Positions 1 to 7,794 of a stretch of DNA of 8,129 bases are shown here, piece by piece; position 1 is the stretch's first letter; the number at the start of each line of letters is the position of its first letter. The notes under the pieces were generated by a model. It made no database searches. It saw only the letters and a program-made list of their open reading frames with translations, and was not told where the DNA came from. A program made the translations under genes and the position numbers. Source of the stretch: Vulcanimicrobiota bacterium (GTDB lineage Bacteria > Vulcanimicrobiota > Vulcanimicrobiia > Vulcanimicrobiales > Vulcanimicrobiaceae); the NCBI GenBank assembly GCA_030040695.1, contig JASHTE010000074.1, positions 1 through 8,129 on the forward strand, given 5' to 3'.

Positions 1-1213
1 GCCAGAGGAGCTTGTCGAGACGATTCGCGAGCTCGCTTCGCCGGAGTTCATCCGCGACGTTCAGCTCGGCTTCCATCGCGCGCCGATGGCCGTACGCGTC
101 TCGCCGTACGCGATCGCGCTCGTCGATTGGAATCATCCATACGACGACCCCATCCGCCGCCAGTTCATCCCGGTAGCATCCGCACTCGTGCCCGACCACC
201 CGCGTCTCGTTCTCGACTCGCTGCACGAACAGGCCGACTCACCCGTACCGGGGCTCGTCCACCGGTACGTTGACAAGGCGCTCTTCCTGCCGATTGCGGT
301 CTGCCCGGTCTACTGTCGTTTCTGCACGCGCAGTTACGCAATCGGACCCGATACCGACAACGTCGACAAAGTCGAGCTCGCGAAGACCCCAAAGCAATGG
401 CAGGACGTCTTCGCCTACGTCGCAAGCCGCCCGGAGCTCGAGGACATCGTGATCTCCGGCGGCGACGCGTACCAGCTGCCACCGAAGAATCTCGAGCTTA
501 TCGGCAACGCGCTGCTGGACGTTCCACACGTGCGGCGCATGCGCTTCGCAACGAAAGGCCCGGCGATCATGCCGATGAAGCTGCTCACCGACGAAGCGTG
601 GGTCGATGCGCTCGCGCACATCGTCGACCGAGGGCGCAGCATGGGCAAGGATGTGGTGCTCCACACGCACTTCAACGCCCCCGAAGAGATCACAGAGATC
701 ACGCAGCGCGCGATGCGCGTTCTCTTCGGGCGCGGTATCTTCGTGCGCAATCAATCGGTGCTCATCCGCGGCGTCAACGACGAGCCCGAGCGCATGCAGT
801 TGCTCGTGAAGCGCCTCGGCTATCTCAACGTGCACCCCTACTACGTGTACATGCACGACATGGTCAAGGGCGTCGAGGACCTACGCACGACGATCCAGAC
901 CGCCGTCGATATCGAGAAGTTCGTGCGCGGCAGCACGGCGGGCTTCAACACGCCGACGTTCGTCTGCGACGCTCCCGGCGGCGGTGGAAAACGCGACGTC
1001 CACTCGTACGAGTACTACGATCGCGAAAACGGCATCGCAGTCTACACGGCTCCCTCGGTGAAGCCCGGTCGCGCTTTCATCTACTTCGACCCGATCGATC
1101 GCCTCTCGTCTGCCGCGCAAGAACGTTGGCATGACGAGCAGAGCGCGCAGGAGATGATCCACGAAGCGCTCGCGCGAGCGGGCGTTCGTGACGAATCGCT
1201 CGTACCGGCGTGA
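1..1213 (+). CDS. kamA: Lysine 2,3-aminomutase-family radical SAM/PLP enzyme (5' end truncated by window edge)
   Basis: The frame is open from base 2, so the gene starts outside the window. The ATG at 86 is internal: the 28 codons before it read as normal KamA sequence leading into MAVRVSPY. Lysine 2,3-aminomutase moves the alpha-amino group of L-lysine to C3, giving beta-lysine, using a [4Fe-4S] cluster, S-adenosylmethionine and PLP in the cytosol. Numbered from the ATG at 86, the radical-SAM motif CPVYCRFC has cysteines 73, 77 and 80. The PLP-lysine motif PGGGGK ends at K302. D258 (VYMHDM) and D295 (FVCDAPGG) match the two aspartates that hold the substrate epsilon-amino group, and R82 (CTR) matches the carboxylate-binding arginine. 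This favours lysine over glutamate. The region between the cysteines and D258 is about 17 residues longer than I recall for the clostridial enzyme, so it may be a divergent subfamily. EpmB is less likely, because a long C-terminal tail is present. No beta-lysine acetyltransferase gene is adjacent. The stop overlaps the next start. Confidence 0.88.
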   Translation, partial: PEELVETIRELASPEFIRDVQLGFHRAPMAVRVSPYAIALVDWNHPYDDPIRRQFIPVASALVPDHPRLVLDSLHEQADSPVPGLVHRYVDKALFLPIAVCPVYCRFCTRSYAIGPDTDNVDKVELAKTPKQWQDVFAYVASRPELEDIVISGGDAYQLPPKNLELIGNALLDVPHVRRMRFATKGPAIMPMKLLTDEAWVDALAHIVDRGRSMGKDVVLHTHFNAPEEITEITQRAMRVLFGRGIFVRNQSVLIRGVNDEPERMQLLVKRLGYLNVHPYYVYMHDMVKGVEDLRTTIQTAVDIEKFVRGSTAGFNTPTFVCDAPGGGGKRDVHSYEYYDRENGIAVYTAPSVKPGRAFIYFDPIDRLSSAAQERWHDEQSAQEMIHEALARAGVRDESLVPA

Positions 1214-1746
1214 GGCGCGTCTGCGTCTACTGCGGCGCACGCTCAGGGCGCGGTGACGCTTACCTCGAGGTAGCGCGTGAGACTGCGCGCGCGATCATTG
1301 CTCGTGGTTACGGTATCGTCTATGGCGGCGGACGTGTCGGCTTGATGGGCGCGCTCGCCGACGCGGCGATCGCGGCAGGCGGCGAGATCATCGGCGTCAT
1401 TCCCGGCTCTCTCGCTGAGGCGGAGATCGCACATGCCGGTATCACGCAGCTCCACGTCGTCGACTCGATGCACGCGCGCAAGGCGCTGCTCACCGAGCTC
1501 AGCGACGCCTTCATCGCACTGCCCGGCGGCATCGGCACGATGGACGAGCTCTTCGAGGCGCTCACTTGGCGGCAGCTGCGTATCCACGACAAACCGGTGG
1601 GTGTTCTCAACGCGGGCGGTTACTACGATCCGCTCATCGCGTTGCTCGATCGCATGCTTGAGGAGGAGCTGCTCCCGGCCTCGACGCGTCGCTTCATGAT
1701 CGTCGGCAATGAGATCGACGATCTTCTGGAAAAGCTGCTGGCATGA
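1210..1746 (+). CDS. LOG-family nucleotide 5'-monophosphate phosphoribohydrolase (TIGR00730-type Rossmann protein)
   Basis: LOG-family enzymes cleave the N-glycosidic bond of AMP or N6-substituted (cytokinin-type) AMP, releasing the base and ribose 5-phosphate in the cytosol. The 178 residues match a short, type-I LOG almost end to end. Visible are the first beta strand RRVCVYCGA (2-10), the glycine-rich YGGGRVGLMG (38-47), the SMHARK segment with R90 (86-91) and the hallmark PGGIGTMDE (105-113) with E113. R90 and E113 are the expected catalytic pair. The GTG at 1210 is chosen because the first Rossmann strand begins directly after it. It overlaps the preceding stop as GTGA (4 bp), and no good Shine-Dalgarno sequence precedes it, which suggests translational coupling. 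Its own stop overlaps the next start as ATGA. The lysine-decarboxylase label often given to this family is historical and not supported by the motifs. The substrate (plain AMP or a modified nucleotide) cannot be told from sequence. Confidence 0.92.
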   Translation: MRRVCVYCGARSGRGDAYLEVARETARAIIARGYGIVYGGGRVGLMGALADAAIAAGGEIIGVIPGSLAEAEIAHAGITQLHVVDSMHARKALLTELSDAFIALPGGIGTMDELFEALTWRQLRIHDKPVGVLNAGGYYDPLIALLDRMLEEELLPASTRRFMIVGNEIDDLLEKLLA

Positions 1747-1808
1747 ACCGTCTTGCTCGTCTCGTCCCTGTCTTGCTCTGCCTCGCCGTTCTTGCGGCGG
1801 CCATCGCG
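1743..1808 (+). other. Predicted Sec signal peptide of the S9A peptidase
   Basis: The first 22 codons encode an n-region with two arginines (MNRLAR), a hydrophobic stretch of Val, Leu and Ala (about residues 8-21) and a small-x-small AIA end. The residue after AIA is proline, which disfavours cleavage exactly there; cleavage a few residues later near PEPAQ is also possible. There is no twin-arginine motif and no lipobox cysteine. This is judged by eye; a signal-peptide predictor would settle the cleavage site. Confidence 0.65.
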
Positions 1809-3875
1809 CCGACACCCGAGCCGGCGCAAACAACCGTGGCAAAGGCGCCGCCCCCAGGAGATCCGTTCCTCTGGCTCGAGGACAAGGACGGCGCCAGAGC
1901 AATGGCATGGGTGCGCGAGCAGAACGCGCGTTCGCTCCCACTGCTCGAGCGGGATCCGCACTACGCGACGTTCTACGCGCAAGCGCTGAAGATCAACGAG
2001 TCGGAGACGCGTATCCCGGGGCCCGAATACCTGCACGGAGAGATCTACAACTTCTGGCAAGACGCCACGCACGTACGTGGCATCTGGCGTCGTACGACAC
2101 TCCAAAGCTACCGTAGTGCAGCGCCGTCGTGGACGACCGTGCTCGATCTCGACGCGCTCGCGCGGCGCGAGCACGCAAACTGGGTGTGGAAGGGCGCGAC
2201 CTGCGAATATCCGGCCGAGACGCGTTGCCTCATCGAGCTCTCCGACGGAGGCGAGGACGCGGTAACGATCCGGGAGTTCGATCTGACGACGCGCAGCTTC
2301 GTTTCCGCCGGCTTCTCCTTGCCGCGCGCCAAGCAGAGCGTTGCCTGGGTCGACAGGAACACGCTGCTCGTCTCGCGTCCATGGACACCGGACGAGGTTA
2401 CGGCATCGGGTTATCCGTACGACGTCAAGTTGCTGCGTCGCGGACAGCCGCTCGAGTCTGCGGTCGAGGTCTTCCGCGGCACGACGAGTGACATCGCGTG
2501 CGACGCGTTGACGCTGCAAGACGGGGCGGGGCATCAACTCGTGCTCGTCACCCGCGGCGTCAGCTTTTTCAATGCCGAGTATTTTCTGTTCTCGCACGGC
2601 GCCTTGCGCCGGTTTGCGATTCCACAGAAGTCGCAGCTGCAGGGATTGGTCGACGGTCGTTTGCTCGTCTCACTCAACGAGCCGTGGTCGGCTGGAGGGC
2701 ACGCGTTCTCGCAGGGCTCGCTCGTCTCGATCGACAACGCCGCCGCCGATCCTGAGCAGCCCCACGCGACGCTCGTCTACGCGCCGGGGCCGCGGGATTC
2801 GTTCGATGACGCTTCCGTAACGCAGCACGATCTCGTCGTCGTTGCCTATCACAACGTGCGGGGACGCGCGTACGTCTACACGCCGATAGCCGCACAGCGC
2901 TGGACAAAGCGCGAGCTCGCGCTGCCCGACAACGCGACGATCGGGATCTCCGACACGAACCTCGATAACGACCGCATCTTCCTCTACGTGACAGGCTTCC
3001 TTATGCCGACGACGCTCTACGCCGGCGATGCGACGACCGGAGCTATCCAGCAGATCAAGGCGGTTCCCGCGGAGTTCAATGCGTCAAACGACGTCGTCGA
3101 GCAGCACTGGGCGACGTCGAGAGACGGCACGAAGATTCCATACTTTATCGTGCGCCCCAAGACGATGCGCTTTAACGGCAGAAATCCGACGGTGCTCACG
3201 GCCTACGGCGGCTTTCAGATCTCGATGACGCCTTCGTACTCGGGCGTCGTCGGAAAGCTCTGGCTCGAGCATCGCGGCGTCTACGTGCTCGCGAACATTC
3301 GCGGCGGGGGCGAGTTTGGCCCCGCGTGGCACGAGGCTGGGTTGAAGACGCATCGCCAGCGCATCTACGACGACTTCTACGCGGTCGGTCGCGATCTCGT
3401 CGCGCGTCACATCACCGATCCGCGACATCTGGGCATCGTCGGCGGCTCGAACGGCGGCCTCCTCATGGGCGTCGAGTTCACTCAGCACCCCGAGATGTGG
3501 AATGCGGTCCAAATCGAGGTGCCGCTGCTCGACATGTTACGCTACGAGCACATCGAGGCCGGCGCGTCATGGGTCGGCGAGTATGGCAGCGTCTCCGTTC
3601 CCGCCGAGCTCGCCTTCCTCGCGAAGATTTCGCCCTACGAAAATCTTCGCGGCGGGGTGGCGTATCCCGAGCCGTTCATCTGGACGACAACCAAGGATGA
3701 TCGCGTCGGTCCCGAACACGCGCGCAAGTTCGCCGCAAAACTCGCGGCGATGGGCGTGCCGTATCTCTTCTACGAGGTCATCGAAGGCGGACACGCCGCG
3801 GGTGCCAACATCAAGGAGAGCTCGCAGACGCAAGCTCTCGGCTGGACCTACTTCACGATGAAGCTGATGGAGTAA
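1743..3875 (+). CDS. Prolyl oligopeptidase family (S9A) serine peptidase with signal peptide
   Basis: S9A enzymes cut short peptides after proline; a beta-propeller screens the active site from large proteins. This 710-residue chain has the usual family length plus an export signal. Residues 1-22 have basic residues (MNRLAR), a hydrophobic core and an AIA site before a Pro-rich stretch, suggesting periplasmic or secreted location. Residues about 38-60 carry the family N-terminal motif (DPFLWLED, then AMAWVREQN). The propeller spans roughly 70-445 and the alpha/beta hydrolase domain about 450-710. The oxyanion-side signature ANIRGGGEFGPAWH is present. The catalytic triad is S569 (GGSNGG), D653 (KDDRV) and H684 (EGGHAAG), and R654 matches the substrate-binding arginine that follows the aspartate. 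All key residues are intact, so it should be active. The start overlaps the LOG stop as ATGA; only a weak GGAA lies upstream. A C13 in the signal region does not form a lipobox. True proline specificity is inferred from the family. Confidence 0.9.
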   Translation: MNRLARLVPVLLCLAVLAAAIAPTPEPAQTTVAKAPPPGDPFLWLEDKDGARAMAWVREQNARSLPLLERDPHYATFYAQALKINESETRIPGPEYLHGEIYNFWQDATHVRGIWRRTTLQSYRSAAPSWTTVLDLDALARREHANWVWKGATCEYPAETRCLIELSDGGEDAVTIREFDLTTRSFVSAGFSLPRAKQSVAWVDRNTLLVSRPWTPDEVTASGYPYDVKLLRRGQPLESAVEVFRGTTSDIACDALTLQDGAGHQLVLVTRGVSFFNAEYFLFSHGALRRFAIPQKSQLQGLVDGRLLVSLNEPWSAGGHAFSQGSLVSIDNAAADPEQPHATLVYAPGPRDSFDDASVTQHDLVVVAYHNVRGRAYVYTPIAAQRWTKRELALPDNATIGISDTNLDNDRIFLYVTGFLMPTTLYAGDATTGAIQQIKAVPAEFNASNDVVEQHWATSRDGTKIPYFIVRPKTMRFNGRNPTVLTAYGGFQISMTPSYSGVVGKLWLEHRGVYVLANIRGGGEFGPAWHEAGLKTHRQRIYDDFYAVGRDLVARHITDPRHLGIVGGSNGGLLMGVEFTQHPEMWNAVQIEVPLLDMLRYEHIEAGASWVGEYGSVSVPAELAFLAKISPYENLRGGVAYPEPFIWTTTKDDRVGPEHARKFAAKLAAMGVPYLFYEVIEGGHAAGANIKESSQTQALGWTYFTMKLME

Positions 3876-3883
3876 CGTTACTC
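3870..3883. repeat. 14-bp perfect palindrome containing both convergent stop codons
   Basis: GAGTAACGTTACTC is its own reverse complement. It arises because both converging genes end in a GAG (Glu) codon followed by TAA, with only CG between the two stops. On the plus strand it is followed by TTTC, so a weak 5-bp stem (GAGTA/TACTC) with an ACGT loop could form. This is too weak and T-poor to call a proven terminator, but it is the only structure available between the two transcription units. Confidence 0.6.
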
Positions 3884-6800
3884 TTTCAGCGCTTCTTCGA
3901 TGATACGCTCTTGCTCGACGAGGTGTTGCCCCGCGTAGCCTTCCGCGGGGCTTGCACGGTAGGGCCGGCCGATGTACGCGATCTCGCGGGCGCGAGAGAG
4001 ACGCTCGAGGAGGCGGCGCCGCACGTGCGCGCGTGCGCCCATGTTCTTCGGCTCTTCCTGCACCCATACGAGCGTCCTCGCGTTCGGGTAGGAGTCGATG
4101 AGCGCGCTGATCTCCTCGTGCGGTAGTGGCGCGAGCATCTCGACGCGCGCGATCGCGGTTTTCTTCGTCTTCTTGTACTGCTCGCTCTCGATGAGATCGT
4201 AGTAGACCTTTCCCGTGCAGAGCAGAAGCCGCTCGATGCGCGCCTTGTCCTTCACGGTGGGATCGTCGATGACCGCCCGGAAGCCCTGCTCCGCAAGTTC
4301 GTCGAGCGTGCCGTAGGATGACTCGTGCCGTAGGAGCGATTTCGGCGTCAGGATCACGAGAGGCACCGGCGCCGGATCTTCAGCTTGCACGCGCAGAAGG
4401 TGGAAGTAGCTCGCACTGGTCGACGGGTACGCAACGCGAAGATTATTTTCCGCGCTCAACTGCAGAAAGCGCTCGAGGCGCGCCGAGGAGTGCTCCGGGC
4501 CGCCGCCTTCGTACCCGTGTGGGAGGAGCAACGATAGGCGCGAGACCTGCCCCCACTTTGCCTGCCCGGCGGAGATGAACTGATCGACGACGATTTGGGC
4601 GCCGTTGAAGAAGTCCCCGTACTGCGCCTCCCAGAGCACGAGTGCATTCGGCTTCGCCGTGCTGTAGCCATACTCGAAGCCCATGCATGCGTACTCCGAG
4701 AGCGGGCTGTTGTGAATCTCGAAGGAGGCGCGCGCACCGCTCACGTGCTGCAGCGGAATGTAGAGGCTATCGTTCCCAACGTCATGCCAGACGGCGTGAC
4801 GATGGCTGAACGTACCGCGCTCAGTATCCTGGCCGGTGAGGCGCACGGGAACTCCTGCGCTCAGCAGCGATGCAAAGGCGAGTGCCTCCGCCATTCCCCA
4901 ATCGACGAGACCACGCTCGCGAATCACCCCGGCGCGCCGCTCGAACTGCGTGATCAGCTTCTTGTTCAGCCTGAACTGCGCCGGTACGTGCACAAGCTCG
5001 CTGCTCCAGGTGAGAAGTTGTGCGCGATCCGCGCGTACCGTCACCGGAACCGGCGCGAGTCCATTCCCCGCGAGATCGGCCAGAATTCCTGAGAGGCTCT
5101 TCCCGCCCGCCTTCACTCGATGGTGGGCCTCACGTATCTTTGCCGTCGCCTGCTCGAACAAATCGTTCGCTTCGTCCGCGGTGAGAATCGACTGTGCGAC
5201 GAGCTTGTTCGCGTACAGCTCCCGTGCCGTCGGATGCCCTTTGATCGTTTCGTACATCAACGGCTGCGTGTACGCCGGTTCGTCGGTCTCGTTGTGGCCG
5301 ACGCGCCGATAACCGATGAGATCGATCAGGACATCGCGCTCGAAGGCGCGCCGAAACTCGATCGCTAGATGGACGGCTGCGATGCACGCGTCGACATCGT
5401 CGGCGTTGACGTGAACGATCGGAACGTCGAAGCCTTTCGCGATGTCGGAGGCGTAGCGCGTCGAGCGCGCATCGGCAGTCTCCGTCGTGAAGCCGATCTG
5501 ATTATTCGCAATGACGTGGAGCGTGCCGCCGACAGCATACCCCGGCAGCGCCTGAAGATTGAAGACCTCCGAGACGACGCCTTGACCCGTAAAAGCTGCG
5601 TCGCCGTGAATGAGAATCGGGGCGGCTTTGAGTCGGTCCTCACGCGGAATCCCCTGTGCGTCGTCGGTCTGCAGCGCGCGCGTTGCGCCTTCGACAGCGG
5701 CATCGACCGCCTCGAGATGGCTCGGATTGTTCGCGAGCGTCACCTCGATCGACGCCTTCCCGCTGCGATACACTCCCTGCTCGCCATGATGATACTTGAC
5801 GTCGCCCGTGACGTCGTCGTCGCCGACTCCAGCGCGCTCGTTCGCGGCCTCGAACTCGGCGAGTATATCTTCGTACGGCAGACTGAGGATGTGGGCGATC
5901 GTGTTGAGACGGCCGCGGTGCGCCATGCCGACCACCGCATGCTCGACACCTTCCTCCGAGAGCATCTCGAGCATCTCCTCGAGCATTGGGATCAACGCAT
6001 CGAGCCCTTCAACCGAGAAGGTCTTCTGGCCCAAGAACGTGCGCCGCAAATACCGTTCGAGCGCCTCGACGCGCGTCAGCCGTCGCAGGATCTCCCGACG
6101 GCGATCGGCGCTTAGTGCGGCCCGATGCTTTCCCGACTCGATGTACTCACGAAGCCAGCGGCGCTGCTCGATCGACGAGATGTGCTCGATTTCGAAGGCA
6201 ATCGTCGAGCTGTAGATGGCGCGCAGCTCGGGAATCACGTCGGCGAGCGTCTTGCCGGGAACTTTCACCTCCAGGACGGCGGCGGGGACAGCACTCTGCA
6301 ACGCAGGCGTCAAGCCGTAACTCTGCGGATCGAGTGAAGGATCTCCGGAGGGCTCCGAGCCCAGCGGGTCGAGGTGTGCGGCGAGATGGCCGTGCGTGCG
6401 ATAGGCGGCGACGATCGCCATTCCGGCTGCGACGGCGCGCAAGATCTCCTCGGAAGCGCGCTTCTCGCGTGCGGGCTCCGCCGGCACTTCGGCGACGACG
6501 CCGAGCGGCGGTGGAAGCTGCAAGGCAGCGAAGATCGCTTCATAGAATCCGTCGCGCCCTTGCAAGAGGTCATCGATGCGGCGCAAGTATTCGCCGGATT
6601 CCGCTCCGCTGATGACGCGATGATCGTAGGTCGAGGTCATCTGCATCACCTTGCCGATGCCGAGCGCGCGCAGCGCTTGCTCGTTCGCCGCGGAGATTCC
6701 CACCGGGAATCCGATAGCGCCGGTCGCGATGATCGCGCCCTGTCCGGGCATGAGTCGCGGCACGGAAGCAACCGTTCCGATACCCCCGGGATTGGTCAGC

Positions 6801-7789
6801 GTAAACGTTGCGCCGCTGAGATCGTCGGCGGTGAGCTTGTTCTCTCTCGCGCGTGAGACGAGATCGTCGTAGCGTGCGAGAAAGCTCGGGAAGTCGAGTG
6901 CGTCGGCATGCTTGATCACCGGAACGAGGAGAAACCGCGTGCCGTCTTTGCGCTGCATATCGACGGCAAGGCCGAGGTGAACGCCGGACTCGACGCGTTG
7001 TGGCTGACCCGTTTCATCGCGCCGAAAGGAGCGCGTGATCATCGGCTGCTCATGCGCAGCGCGCGTGAGCGCAAAGGCGATGACGTGCGTAAACGATAGC
7101 TTCTCGCTCCGCCCTGCGGCGCGTAGCGCTGCATTCAGCTCTTTACGGCGTGCATCGAGCAGGTCGACTGCGATAGCTCGGAAGCTGGTCGCGGTCGGAA
7201 TCGCTAGGCTCTGCTCCATGTAGCCGACGAGCGCCGCGGCCGGGCCTTTGAGTGGCGTTTGTGTCGCGCCTACCGGCAGAGGCGGCTGCGGCGGCACGGT
7301 CGCGCGCTTCGCGCCCTGCGCTTGCTCCACGACGTCTTGGCGCAGGATCAATCCTTCCGGCCCCGAGCCGGAGATGCGCGTGAGATCGAGATCGCCGCGC
7401 TCTGCAACGCGCTGTGCTTGCGGCGTCGCCATGCCCGCGCCGGCGACCGGTGCAGGCGGCGCACCTTTCGCCGGCGTTTGCGGCTTGCTCTCCGGTTTCG
7501 GCGCAGGTTTCATGCTCGGCGCCGCGCCGTTCCCCGAGCTCTTCGTCGTGTCGATCTCCACGAGCGCCGAGCCGACTTTGACCGTTGCACCCTCCTCTGC
7601 GAGGATACGCGTGATAACGCCGGAGGCGGTCGCCGGGACTTCGACGTCGACTTTGTCGGTCGTCACGTCGACGAGCGGATCGCCCTCGGCGACGAAGTCG
7701 CCGATTTTCTTGCGCCACTCGACGATGGAGCCTTCGGTGACCGACTCGCCCATCTCGGGCAGCGTCACTTGCACGGTTGCCTCTGCCAC
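3878..7789 (-). CDS. kgd: Fused 2-oxoglutarate dehydrogenase E2-E1 (Kgd/OdhA-like) with its own lipoyl and E3-binding domains
   Basis: This 1303-residue protein combines the E1 and E2 activities of the TCA-cycle 2-oxoglutarate dehydrogenase complex: decarboxylation on thiamine diphosphate, then succinyl transfer through lipoate to CoA. Modules in order are: lipoyl domain 1-80 with lipoyl lysine K46 (TTDKVDVE); an Ala/Pro/Lys-rich linker; peripheral-subunit (E3)-binding domain about 119-157 (ATPQAQRVAE, then GSGPEGLI); a second linker; E2 acyltransferase about 183-411 (TLTNPGGIGT, H390 in TYDHRVISG); and E1 from about 446. E1 shows GMAHRGRLNT (621-630), the thiamine motif from GD 729-730 to NN 762-763, ERGTFSHRHAV and HGYEGGGPEHSSARLERF. 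Actinobacterial Kgd/OdhA (about 1220-1260 residues) also fuses E2 to E1 but lacks the first two domains. The start is GTG: it sits just before the lipoyl domain, and a TAG stop lies five codons upstream in frame. The Shine-Dalgarno is weak (AGG, 11 bases away). E3 is not in the window and must act in trans. Confidence 0.93.
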   Translation of the reverse strand: MAEATVQVTLPEMGESVTEGSIVEWRKKIGDFVAEGDPLVDVTTDKVDVEVPATASGVITRILAEEGATVKVGSALVEIDTTKSSGNGAAPSMKPAPKPESKPQTPAKGAPPAPVAGAGMATPQAQRVAERGDLDLTRISGSGPEGLILRQDVVEQAQGAKRATVPPQPPLPVGATQTPLKGPAAALVGYMEQSLAIPTATSFRAIAVDLLDARRKELNAALRAAGRSEKLSFTHVIAFALTRAAHEQPMITRSFRRDETGQPQRVESGVHLGLAVDMQRKDGTRFLLVPVIKHADALDFPSFLARYDDLVSRARENKLTADDLSGATFTLTNPGGIGTVASVPRLMPGQGAIIATGAIGFPVGISAANEQALRALGIGKVMQMTSTYDHRVISGAESGEYLRRIDDLLQGRDGFYEAIFAALQLPPPLGVVAEVPAEPAREKRASEEILRAVAAGMAIVAAYRTHGHLAAHLDPLGSEPSGDPSLDPQSYGLTPALQSAVPAAVLEVKVPGKTLADVIPELRAIYSSTIAFEIEHISSIEQRRWLREYIESGKHRAALSADRRREILRRLTRVEALERYLRRTFLGQKTFSVEGLDALIPMLEEMLEMLSEEGVEHAVVGMAHRGRLNTIAHILSLPYEDILAEFEAANERAGVGDDDVTGDVKYHHGEQGVYRSGKASIEVTLANNPSHLEAVDAAVEGATRALQTDDAQGIPREDRLKAAPILIHGDAAFTGQGVVSEVFNLQALPGYAVGGTLHVIANNQIGFTTETADARSTRYASDIAKGFDVPIVHVNADDVDACIAAVHLAIEFRRAFERDVLIDLIGYRRVGHNETDEPAYTQPLMYETIKGHPTARELYANKLVAQSILTADEANDLFEQATAKIREAHHRVKAGGKSLSGILADLAGNGLAPVPVTVRADRAQLLTWSSELVHVPAQFRLNKKLITQFERRAGVIRERGLVDWGMAEALAFASLLSAGVPVRLTGQDTERGTFSHRHAVWHDVGNDSLYIPLQHVSGARASFEIHNSPLSEYACMGFEYGYSTAKPNALVLWEAQYGDFFNGAQIVVDQFISAGQAKWGQVSRLSLLLPHGYEGGGPEHSSARLERFLQLSAENNLRVAYPSTSASYFHLLRVQAEDPAPVPLVILTPKSLLRHESSYGTLDELAEQGFRAVIDDPTVKDKARIERLLLCTGKVYYDLIESEQYKKTKKTAIARVEMLAPLPHEEISALIDSYPNARTLVWVQEEPKNMGARAHVRRRLLERLSRAREIAYIGRPYRASPAEGYAGQHLVEQERIIEEALKE

Positions 7790-7794
7790 TGCTG

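Noticed and set aside
86..88. ATG at 86 as the true start of the aminomutase gene
   Set aside because: The same frame is open to the window edge, and the 28 codons before the ATG encode plausible KamA sequence leading into the conserved SPYAIALVDW region, so the start is outside the window.
1743..1790. Lipoprotein signal at C13 of the S9A peptidase
   Set aside because: The residues before the cysteine (VLLC) do not fit a lipobox and the hydrophobic core continues after it.
1623..2597. 324-codon minus-strand open frame opposite the LOG and peptidase genes
   Set aside because: It has low-complexity, Arg-rich composition, no recognisable motif and complete antisense overlap with two well-supported genes; it is a by-product of GC-biased third positions.
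3567..4067. Minus-strand open frame spanning the convergent junction
   Set aside because: It overlaps the catalytic His region of the peptidase and the E1 C-terminus in the wrong frame, with Arg/Ala-rich composition; a shadow.
5369..6115. 248-codon plus-strand open frame inside the E2-E1 gene
   Set aside because: It is fully antisense to conserved E1 sequence and has no family motif; a shadow frame.
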